Positions 1 through 12,116 of a stretch of 64,000 nt of DNA are shown here, piece by piece (positions within the stretch are counted from its first letter, which is position 1; each line of letters opens with the position of its first letter). The translations under genes and the position numbers were made by a program. Source of the DNA: Rhizophagus irregularis (Eukaryota; Glomeromycota; Glomeromycetes; Glomerales; Glomeraceae); the NCBI RefSeq assembly GCF_026210795.1, contig NC_089445.1, forward strand, positions 1,922,001 through 1,986,000, in the 5' to 3' direction. The notes beneath the pieces are model-generated. The model searched no databases and had not been told where the DNA came from. It saw only the letters and a list, made by a program, of their open reading frames with translations.

Positions 1-12
1 ATAGAAACTTAC

Positions 13-646
13 AATCAATAACATAAATAATACCAAAAATCATAAAATAAGCATTTAATATTAATAAAGTTAAACCTCTAATAATATAATGCTTTAGTAA
101 TTTATTTATTTCCCATCCAATTCTTAAACGTGATTCTGAAAACAAAATTATTCCAAATCCCATCATAAAAGCAAATCCAGGTGCTGCTAAATGAGTTACC
201 AATCTTGATATTGATGGAACCAAATCTTTATACACGGGTTGAGAATACCATGTTTCGTGTTCTAATAAAGTGGCACAGTATGAATTAACCTAAAAAAATA
301 AACATACTGTATGTATTATAAAAATAACTTATTTTACCTGTTAGGGCTGTTAAAAAAGATCTTGCATCTATAAGAGAAAAATCAGATTACATACATAACT
401 ATAACTGGTAAGAATATATGATACGTGTTATTTAATTTATATACATACGATCCAAAGATTGTAAAACCATTAAAAGTCCACGAAACACGTCCAAAACTAC
501 AACACGGCGTGGTTTGGTATTGTCACCCGTATAAGAGGTTGCCTTTAATTAACATAAATATGTCAATAATTTCTCATATAAAAGATGGTTTATTATACAC
601 ATACATTTCGTTGAATCAAAATCGTTCTTTCGTTCGGCTGAACCAT
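13..646 (-). CDS. DUF1624/HGSNAT-type membrane acyltransferase, 5' part (3' end outside window)
   Basis: Family members are multi-pass membrane proteins related to heparan-alpha-glucosaminide N-acetyltransferase, thought to acetylate sugars across a membrane; the substrate here is unknown. Four minus-strand exons can be read: 646-605 (ATG, 14 codons), 542-449, 367-338 and 289-13. The second exon encodes VVVLDVFRGLLMVLQSLD and splices to give LDHARSFL, the hallmark N-terminal motif of the family. The fourth encodes HLAAPGFAFMMGFG and two hydrophobic segments, then meets a GTAAGT donor at 12-7. Donors and acceptors are canonical. However, exon 3 ends one base into a codon, while exon 4 reads only in phase 0 (phase 1 meets TAA at once). 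So either the junction is misread or the gene carries a 1-nt lesion. The family call is secure; intactness is not. Confidence 0.75.
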
Positions 647-1993
647 TCTCTTTATGTACAGTACATATAAAAGAGATATGGTATACTTATATAAATATTT
701 AACAGCTATTGAAACATAGTACCAATTACTAATTAATTATTCCAGAAATATCTAAATAATTAGTTTTGCCGATATATTAATAATCATGTACTTGAACAAT
801 TGCATGTCCTATAAAAAAAGTCATCTTTTTTCCGTAAAAGGCTGGAATTAATCACAGAAATAGCGGGCCGAGAATAAAACACCTTGCGTCGGACCGGAAC
901 ACAGGAACATATAAAACCCGGGTCCGGTGCAAAAAACATCTAAAGTATTGCATATATATGAACACAAACTCGCGCAATAGAGGGGGGGGAGCCGCAATAC
1001 GGACAAAATTCAACCCGGACCCGTCACTAAATTAACCGCTTATCTTAATACTTAATTCGAAAATTACTAATACATTTCGGGGAATCATTTTTGCAAATTA
1101 ATGCTCAGAAATTTAGTGTTCAGAGTATAAATTTGCGTCATCATATATTAGTTTCACAAGTTTGATCAACTTATACTTACCATTTAAGGTTACGATGTTA
1201 TACAATTTAGTGATATTGCCTAGTATGAAAAATAGTGTAACCAAATGCTTGAAACTATTGTATGATTAGTTAAAAAATTTTTTCTTTAGCGACGTTGGAC
1301 TCCAGCCTTTAAAAACGCTATATTATACAATTACAAGAATTATAACGATCACAAAGTTAATATTTTTTATTAAAATATTATTTATATACTGGTAAATAAT
1401 TTGTTTTAAAAGGTATAAACAAAAAAAAATAAAAAAAATATTAAAATTATTCATTTCTATCAATCACAGGTGTCTAGCTTATTGTGCTTATACTGAGTGG
1501 TATATATGGTGGATACTTTTGGAATGTCAGTTTCTTCTAAACTACCTTTCTCTACCAAAAATAATTCCCCGAAAAATATTAGTAGAATTCACTATAAATC
1601 TTTATTTGTATTTATTATTGTTGTTCTTTTAATAGTGTAATAAAAATAGTAGTTATTTTGTAAAATAGTAAAAAAATATTTGTTCACCATTTCAAATTTA
1701 AATATTTTAAAATGTGAGGAAAAAAACAAACCCGTATAACCGATGGCTAACTAATATATCATTGGAGTATGTATAGTTCTCAAAAAAGTAATTAGAAAAG
1801 ACATTGAGACGTACTGATAAATAAAAATTTAAACTTTAATTTATAGTATAATATGTTAATTAACTGTCAAACTTAACATGTTGACAATTATAAATTATTG
1901 TAACTAATTTGTTTTACAGTACTTGGGACTTTATTTAAAAATAAAATATGAATTCAGGAAATTGGAAATCACATATAATATATAAAAATTCAA
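647..1993. other. Intergenic, no gene seen
   Basis: No convincing reading frame. A GC-richer patch at 860-1020 carries partly inverted copies of a CCGGACCC-like word and a run of eight G; it may be an old transposon scrap. The rest is AT-rich. Confidence 0.5.
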
Positions 1994-2505
1994 TTATTTA
2001 TTTTCTTTAATTGCGGTTTCCAACGCATTTCTATCAGCTCCAATAACATCAGCTCCTTCAATCTTCTTTCCATTCTTAAATAAAAGGAATGTCGGATAAG
2101 CTGTGATATTATATTCAGCAGTAAGTTCCTAAACAAAAAAATAATATATAGTTATTCAATATGAAATATCTTATTTTCAATTAAATAATAAATAAAATAA
2201 AATAAAATAAAAGGAAAATTTACTGGATTTTCATCACCATCTACTTTAAGAAAGATAACATCAGTGAATTTTTCTTCTGCAAACTTTTTGAAGACGGGAG
2301 CAATGGTTTTACAGGGTGTACACCACGATGCAGAAAAATCAACAACCACCTATTATTTAGTTATTTGTTATTATATCTAATTAATATCTAATTAAAACAC
2401 CTAAAAATAAATATATCTTAACACTGAATAACGTACCAACTTTCCTTTATTAAGGTGTTGTTCAAACTCTTCTTTTTTATGAATTTCGAAATAATTATCA
2501 GACAT
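1994..2505 (-). CDS. TRX: Thioredoxin
   Basis: Cytosolic thiol-disulfide oxidoreductase that reduces protein disulfides with electrons from thioredoxin reductase. Three minus-strand exons, 2505-2437, 2349-2224 and 2128-1994, all join in phase 0 and give 109 residues, the normal thioredoxin length. The N-terminal exon starts [14 protein letters not shown]. Exon 2 carries the active site WCTPC (cysteines at about residues 33 and 36, within [14 protein letters not shown]) and the core strand [12 protein letters not shown]. Exon 3 carries the conserved cis-proline in [13 protein letters not shown]. There is no signal or transit peptide. The active site is WCTPC rather than the commoner WCGPC, as in several fungal and plant h-type thioredoxins. 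The introns are short (74 and 95 nt). Confidence 0.93.
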
Positions 2506-3358
2506 TTTTTTAATTTTAACTGAAATGAAATTTTTTTTTTGAGCCTTATTTATATCAAAGATTATATGCATCTCAAGTAAAAATAATTCGCCATTTTAGT
2601 CAAATTAGTCTTACTTTTAAAGTATATATTATTAATCTTTGATTAATATGAATAATTTAGGTTAATATTTGCCAATTATGGATTTAGTCAAAAATTTTCA
2701 GATGAATATTTTTCATTGTGGAAATTTATTTGTGGAATGAGTCATCTTACTTGTTTGCTATATTTATAATTTATAATGAAGTAAAATGAAAAAAAACATG
2801 CGCGTCAATAACGTCAATAACGGATACAATGATACAATAGTTGGATACGCCTAGTGATGGGATTCCCATGGAATTTGCAGGAATTTAACGGGATCTGGTA
2901 CAAATCTCATAAAATTCCGCGTACCGGTTAATTAACCCTCCCTAGATATACGCCTCATGTGATCATGATTCACCAACTATTACACAGAAATTAAAAATAA
3001 AGTACACTCACTCTTTCATCTTTCAACAATTCTTTTTTTTTTGTTTTTTTAAAAAAAAAGGTTTCATCAATAATAATCTATATAGTATAATATTAAAGTT
3101 CTGATATAAACAAAGCATTTTAGAAGAAATATTAAGAAATATTACTGGGTATGGAATATTCCCTTTGTTAATTTAAATTCTTTTTAAATTCTTTTTAAAA
3201 CGTAATGTTTATTTTCCCGAAACAGTCTTGTCTACTTTTAAAAATCAAGTTGGTACCACAAGTATTAGTTTGGTAAGAGTTTCATTCTAATATTTATTAA
3301 TAATGTCGTTAATCTATAATCTAATTTTACTAAATTATTTCATAATCGTAATCCAGTA
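2506..3358. promoter_or_regulatory. Divergent intergenic region (thioredoxin / MPDU1)
   Basis: This is the shared upstream region of two divergent genes. Sequence from about 3080 to 3358 is recognisably repeated before the ruined MPDU1 copy near 54830-55130, so the promoter was duplicated with the gene. A short stretch at about 2852-2947 starts TAGTGATGGG, ends CCTCCCTA and has ATACGCC near both sides; it could be a tiny hAT-type MITE, but this is weak. Confidence 0.5.
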
Positions 3359-4102
3359 ATGATTCTCCCAGATATAATTAAGGTTCCTGCTGTTCAATTA
3401 ATAGGAGAAAAATGTTATTCGACTTTAGTAGAAGATTTTGATATTACTGATGTGGCTTGTCTGAAGATTTTATTATCCAAAGGTCTTGGTTTTGGAATTG
3501 TCTTAGGCGGTGCGTTGGTCAAGTTACCTCAAATCATAAAGATTTTAAGTGCAGGATCAGCTCGTGGTCTTAGTTTGTCAAGTTGCATCTTGGAGACTTT
3601 TGCTATAGGAATTGGTTTGGCTTATAATTTCCGTCAAGGAAATCCTTTTAGTACTTATGGGGAATTATTATTTTTGACGATAGAAAATATTATTATAATA
3701 CTTTTAATTCTTAATTATTCAGGTCGTTCTAAAGATCTTTATCTTACTGGTATTACAATAGTTGCAATCTCTTATGTTCTTGGTTCGTCATCGATAATAA
3801 ATGATGCTTTCTTGTCATATCTCCAAGCCCTCACTATACCATTCTCCATTTCTTCCAAGATTCCACAAATAATTATAAATCATAAGAATAGTAGTACAGG
3901 TCAACTTTCTTCTTTTGCTGTGTTTGGCTTTACTGCTGGTTCTTTAGCTAGAATATTCACTACATTATCTGAAGTTGATGATTCTTTACTTTTAAGTGGT
4001 TATATTTTAGGTTCTATATTTAATATAATTTTAACTATACAAATGATCAATTATTGGAATACTGAAAAGATAGAAAAGATTAGTACAGAGAAGGAAGATT
4101 AA
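3359..4102 (+). CDS. MPDU1: MPDU1/Lec35-type PQ-loop protein (mannose-P-dolichol utilisation)
   Basis: ER membrane protein needed for use of dolichol-phosphate-linked mannose and glucose in N-glycan, O-mannose and GPI assembly. It is a single exon of 247 codons, the same length as the vertebrate protein as I know it. The signature CLKILLSKGLGFGIVLGG, then LVKLPQIIKIL (first PQ motif) and SARGLSLSS, occupies residues 34-75. The second PQ motif is SSKIPQIIINHK near 168-179, followed by STGQLSSFAVF and SLARIFTTLSEVDD. Several hydrophobic segments fit a seven-pass PQ-loop fold. The start is the first ATG; nothing upstream extends the frame. A broken paralogue lies at 55131-55600 in the same orientation, so this appears to be the surviving copy. 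Confidence 0.93.
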   Translation: MILPDIIKVPAVQLIGEKCYSTLVEDFDITDVACLKILLSKGLGFGIVLGGALVKLPQIIKILSAGSARGLSLSSCILETFAIGIGLAYNFRQGNPFSTYGELLFLTIENIIIILLILNYSGRSKDLYLTGITIVAISYVLGSSSIINDAFLSYLQALTIPFSISSKIPQIIINHKNSSTGQLSSFAVFGFTAGSLARIFTTLSEVDDSLLLSGYILGSIFNIILTIQMINYWNTEKIEKISTEKED

Positions 4103-5253
4103 ATTTTACATTAAATAAGATATTTATTTAGCATTTTTTTTTTTTTAGACATAATACTAGTAAATGTGATTTGTAATTCTTTAATTTTGCAAGTTTTAAT
4201 AAATAATATTTCATTTAATTACAATTTTAAAATTTTTCTCTTTACCCAATTACATTACAGAAGTGAACTTTTTGCTAGAACTTTTTGAAGAAAAGAACTT
4301 CCATTAGAATACAAAATTAAAGTCTATAAGTATTTTTTATAAAAAAGTTATATATTTATATAATTCTAATACTTAATATTATTTAAAGTGTAATTATTCT
4401 TATAAAAATCCAAAAAAGCAAGGAATTTGATAAGCAAAGTTTAAATAAATTATATAATAATATAATAATAGTAAACAGCATCATTAATTAATATTTTTGC
4501 AAATAAACTATTTAAGTGATTATTATAGTATTTTAAAAAAATTAATAATAATAATCAAAAAAAAATAATAATAGATACAGTAGTTAATAGAATTATAATA
4601 GTATATAACTTGTTTTTTAATATATAAAGTTTTTTGATAAGAATTAAAGAAAACTACCAAAGTAATTTATATATTAGAGAATGGAAATTATTAAATGTCT
4701 AAAGTATTATAGTAATTATATAATCATTAATAATAAATAAAGCTAATAATTGAAAAAAAGTATTACTAATAAAAAATAATTAGTTAAATTCATTATATTA
4801 TGTTGCAAAATTTCAATTTATTTTTATAATATTTAATTAAAAAAAAAAATTTTATATTTGTTTTAATTAAAAATTTTTTATTACTATAAAAAAATATTAT
4901 AGTATATATATATAAAATAATTTGCAATACAATTATTAAATATTACATTAAAAATATTATATTAAACAAATAATAAAATATAACACTAATTTAATAAATT
5001 ATATAATTTTTAATTATATTTATTTTGATTATTGTTTAAAAAAATCTTACATTCTTTTAATATATAAAATTTTTTCTAAAATATAAAAAGTTTGTTTATT
5101 TTTATTAAATAAAGATTTACTAAATTTACAATTATTTGAAAAAAAAGTAAATTTTAAATCTATATTTTAATTCATACTTTAATTCTATATTTTAATCTTA
5201 TTAAAAATATTAGCTATAATTCAAAAAAGTATTATAATATAAAATTTTTATAT
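4103..5253. other. 3' flank and AT-rich spacer, no gene seen
   Basis: The first ~150 nt look like the MPDU1 3' region and are partly repeated after the pseudogene copy (about 55600-55740). The rest is extremely AT-rich with short A/T runs and no credible coding sequence. Confidence 0.5.
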
Positions 5254-5374
5254 ACTGTAATTAGCGTTCTGCAAATACCAATGCTAGCATAATTGGCATC
5301 ATACCAAGCATTGCCTAAGATATATATGCCCGAAACTAGGAAGTTTCACACGACGAAACCTGAAATGGTAAAAC

Positions 5375-6059
5375 CTAGGTATAGGTAAATATACGGAGGC
5401 CAACTCAAGGTTACACAGGCTGATCAATTACCGATTGAACTGAAGCCTTCATAAATTGGTTACACAAACGAAATTTCATATTAAAATTTCGCTTTTTTTA
5501 TTTTTTTCGACACGCACACATAAGAAAGTAGCCGATCTCAGAAGTTAAGTTTGTTCATATTAGCTTTATATAAACGAAGTTTTTTCATCCAAATTGAATC
5601 ACTGGTTAATTTCTTTTGTATTTTTATATGTTTTATTATATGACAATAGGAAGTTAGAAATTACAAACTTTTTTTTTTGAGATTTCAATAAAAAAATAAT
5701 TTTTTTTTTGCTTAAAACATTTAAAAATAGTGTTTTCTTCTTTCGTTGTGCATTATTTTCAAGTATTTAATAAACTTTTATATATTTTTGAGGTATTTAA
5801 AATAGCCGATCAAGTTTTTTGAAATATATAAACAAAACTGACAAAAATTATATTTATTTCGTAGTTTTCAGATTTTGTCATTTTCGCTAATTTTTTTCAT
5901 AGATCATATTGATTATCGGCCCATTTCTCGCTTTAAACATGGGGTATTTTTGAATTTTAATATAGTTACTTATAAAATTACTATAGGCTTCAGTTCTGGT
6001 CTTATGACCATAGCCTGTGTAACCTTGAGTTGGCCCCCCGTATATTTACCTATCTCCTA
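5375..6059. mobile_element. Nested MITE with ~90-bp TIRs
   Basis: This 685-bp element lies between perfect 8-bp duplications GGTAAAAC (5367-5374 and 6060-6067). The termini are long imperfect inverted repeats sharing TAGGTAAATATACGG, CCAACTCAAGGTTACACAGG and GAACTGAAGCCT. It has no coding capacity of its own. The interior at about 5531-5550 contains CCGATCTCAGAAGTTAAG, which resembles the conserved internal part of eukaryotic 5S rRNA. Confidence 0.8.
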
Positions 6060-6251
6060 GGTAAAACTAGTTTTAGAAAATTGATCAATTCCGAAACTGC
6101 TGAAATTATCCAAAATTACCGATACTACCCGAAATTATTAAAACTATATTTTATAATTAAATAATTTATAATTTATTGATTTTATGATTTTTATTGATAA
6201 AAAACTTTATTTTATTTGAAATTTATTATGATAAATCAAAAATTACATTTA

Positions 6252-8610
6252 TCAATTCATTTCTTCATTTTTCAAAATTGCTAAATTAACATATTCTTCG
6301 ATTAATACATATACATTATTCTTTGAAATTTCAACTTTTTCAAAATATTCTTCGTAGCCATCTTCATCTTCTTCATGATCATCATCAATTTCACTTTCAA
6401 AAAATACCGATTCATCAATTAATTTTTGAATATCATCATTATCTTGTCTTGAATTAAATTCAGCAGAATGCGTATTATTTTGATAAAAGTGTCAAACTTT
6501 GGCTATTGACTCAATCGTATTAGTATCCAAAATTGTTCTTTTTTTTCCATATAATCATCCTAATATGGAAAACATTCTTTCATATAAAGCGTTATGCGGT
6601 GTTACTGCAAATATTTTTAATGCTAGATTTTTCAAAAAAGGAGGTTGATTTTTACATGACATCCACCATGTGCAAGACGTAATACGATTTTTAACAAATG
6701 CCGTTGAATAAGTATCTTGTTTGGCTTTAAAATTCAGCATTTGAGAAATTAAAATTTCTTGGTCACTAATATTATACCCCATATTTTCCCATAACTTTTG
6801 CGTGTACTCTGAAATTTTTGTCCACATATTCTTTAATCCATTACCTAATAATAAAATAATTTTTTTATTTTAAAAAAGTTGTTTAACTTCAATAACCAAT
6901 ATTTAATAATATTAAATATTTACCTCGATAACCAGGATGAAGGAAATATGCTAATATATATGGCATAATATCAAAAGATTCCCAACGTTTATTGATAGAG
7001 TTTATTGCATGATTTCAGAAATCAGCTAAGCCTCGTTCAACTGGAATCTTATTAATAGTGCTTGCTAAACGAATTAAAGCAATAAAACAATCGGCAAAAG
7101 TAGTATTAGATGCTTCAACAGACAAAATAGTCTTTTTTAGCGGCTTTAATACTTTTAATACTGAGTTGATGTCATGAAAAAATCCACGAGAGATAATTGT
7201 TTTTACTATATTTTCTTTAATGATATCCTTATGTTCATCTGCAATTTATTAATTTATTTTTAAAATATTTTTAATTCTTTTTGCAAATTAATGAAAAGAA
7301 TGAAAAGAAAAAATAATTAATATTTTTAATAATTACCTTTTCTAATATTAGTTTTAGGCGCAAAACAGAATCTGCAGCATCGAATATTGTTGTCCATCTC
7401 ATCTCAACCCAAGTTTTAATTTTTAGCGCACTTTACCAATAGAGCTTTTCCTTGATGAGACTTGTTAAAAAATTTCACTATTTCGTTACATGATTTCAAA
7501 ACTTTTTTCAGAAAATCATGTTCTAATTTTTTAAATGATAATCTTTTATTATTAATAACAAGAATATTTAGCAAATTAATGAAATAGTTTAAATAAATTA
7601 ACAAAAACCTTACCAAGTATATCTTTAGTGATCAAATTAACACAATGTGCAATGCAACGAGTGTTAATAATAAATGGGTATTTTTCACTTATAATATTTC
7701 GAGCAAGAGCACAATTTGCAGCATTGTCTGTTACAACTGCAGCAAATTTATCAGGTCCAATTTTTTGAAGTACATTATTGATTTAATTTTGGGCCATATG
7801 TTTTATGATTGAAAGATCTCGAAGTCGATATAAGAATTCATGCCGATTATGAGTCATTATTATGAAATTGTAAATTGAATAACCTGCTGGATTCGTCCAC
7901 CCGTCTAAACCTATAATTAAAACGTAAAGAATGGTAAGTTTTTATAAATATGATAATGTAGTATATAAATTTTTTTTAAAAAAATCAATTACCTAATGTT
8001 AAATTTGTTGCCCTTTTAAGAATAGACTTTACTTGATTTTCAATTCTTATTACTGCGTGAGAAAGCATAATTCCTGCCAATTTTTCATGAGAAGGTAACT
8101 TGTAATTGGGTTGAAGTTTTTTAATCAAATCCACAAAAAACGGATTTTCAACAACTGCGAAAGGAGTACCATAGCATACAAATACTTTAAGTAAACATTG
8201 ATCAATTGTTTCCTGTTTTTGCTTTGATAATGGTTCAACACTATTTTGATCAACATCCCAAAAATCAGTAATATTTAATTGTTGAATTCAAGAGCGTTTA
8301 TTATTTTCAGTATCATCATTATCATTATATAATTGCAGGATTTTTTGAATATATTCCCTTTTTATTTCATCATTAACATTAAGACAATCTTTAGCGAGAT
8401 GAACTTGAAGTTCTTGTGGTCGTCCGCGTACCCACTTTTTTTCACAATAAAGACATTCAGCTGCGAAGTGACCAGCTGTTGATAAAGGGGCTTTAATAAA
8501 ATGTTCCCAAACAGAACTTTGTGGATGTCCACCTTTACTTTTAACATTTTGTTCAGGTTCTATTTATCTAGTTCTTTTATTAGTTTTATTAAGTGGCTGG
8601 CATACTTATC
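6252..8610 (-). pseudogene. hAT transposase, degenerate
   Basis: Reading the minus strand shows, in order: a BED-type zinc finger (about 8520-8390, ECLYCEKKWV then HLAKDC); a transposase core with DGWTNPAG near 7890 and VVTDNAANCALA near 7735; CIAHCVNLI near 7640; and a C-terminal hAT dimerisation segment (LKIFAVTPHNALYERMFSIL, about 6620-6555) ending in an acidic tail with a TGA at 6252-6254. The frame is interrupted by TGA at 6555, 7015 and 8288 (each where Trp is expected), a TAA near 7785 and a TAG near 8565. Apparent short introns lie near 6840-6920, 7240-7340, 7610 and 7910-7990. It belongs to the surrounding element and cannot make full-length protein as read. Confidence 0.85.
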
Positions 8611-9450
8611 GGTGTAAAGGAAAAAAATTTTAAAAATTTTTAAAAGACTGAAATAAAAAAATTCCCTAAAAATCTAATCTGATGACTGATCATCTACCTA
8701 ATATGGGTATAATTAATTTTTTACGTAATTTATTTAATATTTTATATAAAAAAAGTATTTCTAAACAATAAATAAAATGATTTAGGATTTCGGCATAGTT
8801 TCAGAGGTTTCATCATATTTCGGGAATTTCGAGTAGGTTTTGGAAGTTTCAGAAAAGGTTTCGAAAATGAACCAAATTCTGAAACAGTTTCAGAATTCGA
8901 AAATAATTTTGGGTGGCACCATTAGCCTGGTACTATATAGGGTACTGATGCTGATGTCCATTTACCTATCATTTTTTTAATTGGCACCTGGTATGCCTTC
9001 ATTGCCTGTATGTACCATATTAACATTTAGACACATACCAAGCTACTATGAATATCACTTAATTCTACAATACTAATGCATTCACAACTTAAAGAAAGTC
9101 AGAAAAATTCTAGTCCTCTTAATAATTTGCCAGAAATAGAGTGATATTACTTTGAGAAAAATTATTTATATTCTTTAATTTATGTATTTATAATTGTTAT
9201 TGATGTATTCAATATAATGTATGTGCCTTTTTCTCATAAAATTGTATTTTTTTCGTTGTTGAGCAAAAAAATATATGTATTATTTACTTAGCACTGTGTC
9301 CAAGTATTAGTGCTAATGCCAATGCTAATGCCAGTGTTCAAGCCTTTTTTTACCAGGCATTGGTACTTATATTGCAATGCTTATATTTGTGCCCAAAAAA
9401 TTTTTTTTTAGGCATAGGCATGTGCTGGATTGCAGAACCCTAGCTGTAAT

Positions 9451-10111
9451 TATTAATTTATAAGGCTATAAAAATCTTATTGTTGTAATTCAATTTTTTT
9501 TTAAAAATAATTAAAACTAATATCTTTAAATTCTATATTTTAATTTTATATTTTAATTCTTATATTCTAATTATTCTAACCTATCTTGTAATTTATACTT
9601 TAATCCTAATTTATATTTTAATTTTAATTTTAATTCCTTATCCTAATTTTAACTTTAATTAGTATAATTATATTAATTAAAAGGTAAAATTCAACCAAAA
9701 AAAATTCATTATAAGCCTAATTTAAGTATTCCTTTTTTTTTTTTTTTTTTTAATAATTTATATATGCTTTATTGATATTAGGTTTATATACCATACAAAC
9801 TAATTATCATGAGCTATATCCACCCAGAAGGATGCAATCATTAAAATACTAATTTAAGTATTTTTTTATAACCAAAATTATAATAATACTAACTATTTTC
9901 TAAAAAAGAAAAAAATTTATATGATTTTTTTGAATTTATTCTAAATATTATTAGATTTTACTAAAAAGTTTCTGGATTTTTATTTTTATTTTTATTTTTT
10001 TTTTTATTCGCAATGCATTTGATAGTTTATTAGATTAATTAATAAAGCCAAATACAAAAATAAGTAAAACCCTAATTCCTAAACTAATATTATTAACTAC
10101 TAAACTACTCG
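9451..10111. other. AT-rich spacer, no gene seen
   Basis: Low-complexity T/A tracts (about 9730-9750 and 9980-10005) with no recognisable feature. Confidence 0.5.
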
Positions 10112-10491
10112 TTATGCTGAAAAATACCCCACGTGTGTACTGTCAAGTGATACGTTTTGCTCAGAGGGTAAGGAACGTTTATAACGTCCTATCTTAGCAT
10201 TAATGCCTCTATTCTTCACAAGGCGATCATGGGACTTATTATATTACAAGTAACAAAAAAAAAAGAAAAAAAACAATATTTTAAAAATCCTGTAAGGCAA
10301 TAGAAATAAACACATCCAGATTGTCCCTTTTCCCATAAATCAACTAGCCCCAGTATTGGACAATTCCATCTAACCAAGTCGTAAGATTCTGCTAATGCAC
10401 CCTTGTAACTAAGGACCAATTTGCTATAGGTAAAAGAGTTCATACATTTAGTGAATTTTGCCAATTGAGAATGGATTAGATTGTGACACAT
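10112..10491 (-). CDS. Unrecognised gene fragment, C-terminal two exons
   Basis: A minus-strand exon at 10491-10312 (60 codons, ending EKGQSGC) splices with canonical GT...AG to an exon at 10234-10112 (40 codons plus TAA, ending STHVGYFSA). The two join in frame, which supports real coding origin, but I recognise no family. The apparent ATG lies inside the abutting LTR (which starts at 10482), so the true 5' part was probably removed or displaced by that insertion. The product is unknown, and it may be a dead remnant. Confidence 0.35.
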
Positions 10492-10999
10492 CGCCTATAA
10501 GATAATAAATAATTATCGTATGTTGCCACCGACATGTTGAGTTTGAATAATATCTTTGCTTGGTTTAAAATAAAAATTAGTTACGAAACATAATTTCTTA
10601 CTCAAATTTTAAATTGCGATAATTTTCTTTATTAATATTACTAATAAATATTAATAAAAATTATTAATGTCTCTTTTTCATTATAAAAAAAAGCTAAAAG
10701 AATGTGTTAGTTTTTATTAAGGGCGAACTAAAATTTTTATTTATCAAAGTCGAACTGCGGAATTCCTAATGAAATCCACTTATATTTATACATTTTAAGA
10801 AAAATATTTCTAATATCTACTATCTTTTTCTAATTAAAAATTTAAGAAAATAAAAGATATATTATCATATGACTATCTTGTGACTAAACTAAACTATAAA
10901 TATTATTTTATTGGCTAATTATTTATCCATCAGCTAATTATTTATCCATTGGATAATTATTTATCTATATTCTATTTTATTATATTTTCAGTTATTACA
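10482..10999. repeat. Left LTR
   Basis: 518 bp, TG...CA ends. It is clearly alignable with the right copy over its whole length but diverged, much of it by transitions. Near its end it holds three short direct repeats of a TAATTATTTATCC-like word. Confidence 0.7.
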
Positions 11000-11499
11000 T
11001 TTATCCTCCCCTTAAAAAATTTATGTCTTATAAATTAAGAATCGAATTCACTGAATGAAATTCGATATTGTAATAATTTATTTATATTAATTAAATTTAA
11101 TTTTTGATCTTTTAGAAATCATAATTTTTAATTTTCCCATCTCCTGATATTTTTAACTGATCCTGCATTTTACACGATACACAATGATATTGAGATCATG
11201 TATATTTTCCACTTAAATACTACAATCATAATTACAATAATTAAAATCTCAAATTTATATTATGATAATCTTGCCCTTTTTTTTTTGTTCATTTAATATT
11301 TATCACCTACTTTTTTGAGCAAGAAAGTTGCTCCACATTTTTATTCATTCATATTTTCTCAATATATATCACCTACTTTTAAACAAAAAGATTGTTCCAC
11401 TTTTTTTTTCGCTCATATTTTTTTTATATTATAACAACTAAACATAAATCACCTAATAAATCGTCTGATGATAATCAAGAAATGGAAGTTGAAGGAGGT

Positions 11500-12004
11500 T
11501 GTGACACGCCGCCCATAGGATATTAAAATAAAATATCGTATGTTGCCACCGACGTGTTGAGTTTGAATAATATCTATGCTTGGTTTAAATTAAGAATTAA
11601 TTACAAAAATTACAAAACATTATTTTCTTACCAAATATTATTTTAAAATCTCGAACTTAATAATATAATATTAATTAATTCTCAAGCGTACAATGAGCAT
11701 ATTCATATTTGAATAACTTTTTAATAATTAATATTTTAATATTATTTTTATTTGAGCCAAAAATTGACTGCGGGATTTCCTATCGAAATCCACTTGTATT
11801 TATACATTTTTAAGAAAAATATTTCTCATATTTACTACCTTTTCTAATAAAATTTGAAGATCTATTATCATATAACTATCTTGTTACACTAAACTAAACT
11901 ATAAATATAATTTTATTGGCTAATTATTTACCCATCGGTTAATTATTTATCCTTCGGCTAATTATTTATCCTTATTTTATTTTATTGTATTTTCGGTTAT
12001 TACA
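11500..12004. repeat. Right LTR
   Basis: 505 bp, same TG...CA ends, and shares the block CGTATGTTGCCACCGAC with the left copy. Confidence 0.7.
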
Positions 12005-12116
12005 AGGTATGTAAATATAACTCTTTTAACTCTTTTGTAAATTTATAGTAAGTTTTGCTTATATAGTTATATATAAGAAAAATAATTAATAAATACCAAA
12101 AATATGTATAATAGGA

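Larger units (their letters stand above)
5262..9442. mobile_element. hAT-type DNA transposon, 4.2 kb
   Basis: Ends are TAGCGTTCTGCAA on the left and the inverse of TAGGGTTCTGCAA on the right. They are flanked by 8-bp direct repeats that differ at one base (ACTGTAAT at 5254-5261, GCTGTAAT at 9443-9450). TIRs of this type with an 8-bp duplication define hAT. A degenerate hAT transposase lies inside on the minus strand, and a smaller TIR element is nested near the left end. Subterminal stretches rich in GAAAC/GTTTC words around 5330 and 8800-8910 may mark a further internal boundary that I could not resolve. Confidence 0.8.
10482..12004. mobile_element. Small non-autonomous LTR element
   Basis: Two direct repeats of about 0.5 kb, each starting TGTGACAC and ending TTATTACA, flank only about 500 bp of non-coding DNA. 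A purine-rich tract (GAAATGGAAGTTGAAGGAGG) directly precedes the right LTR, as expected for a polypurine tract. No gag or pol is present, so this is a TRIM/LARD-like derivative. The 5-bp flanks differ (TAGAT and AGGTA), so no target duplication is visible; the insertion is old or has recombined. Confidence 0.7.

Noticed and set aside
425-670. 81-codon plus-strand ORF near the window start
   Set aside because: It lies antisense to the first two exons of the DUF1624-type gene, which have clear family motifs and splice sites.
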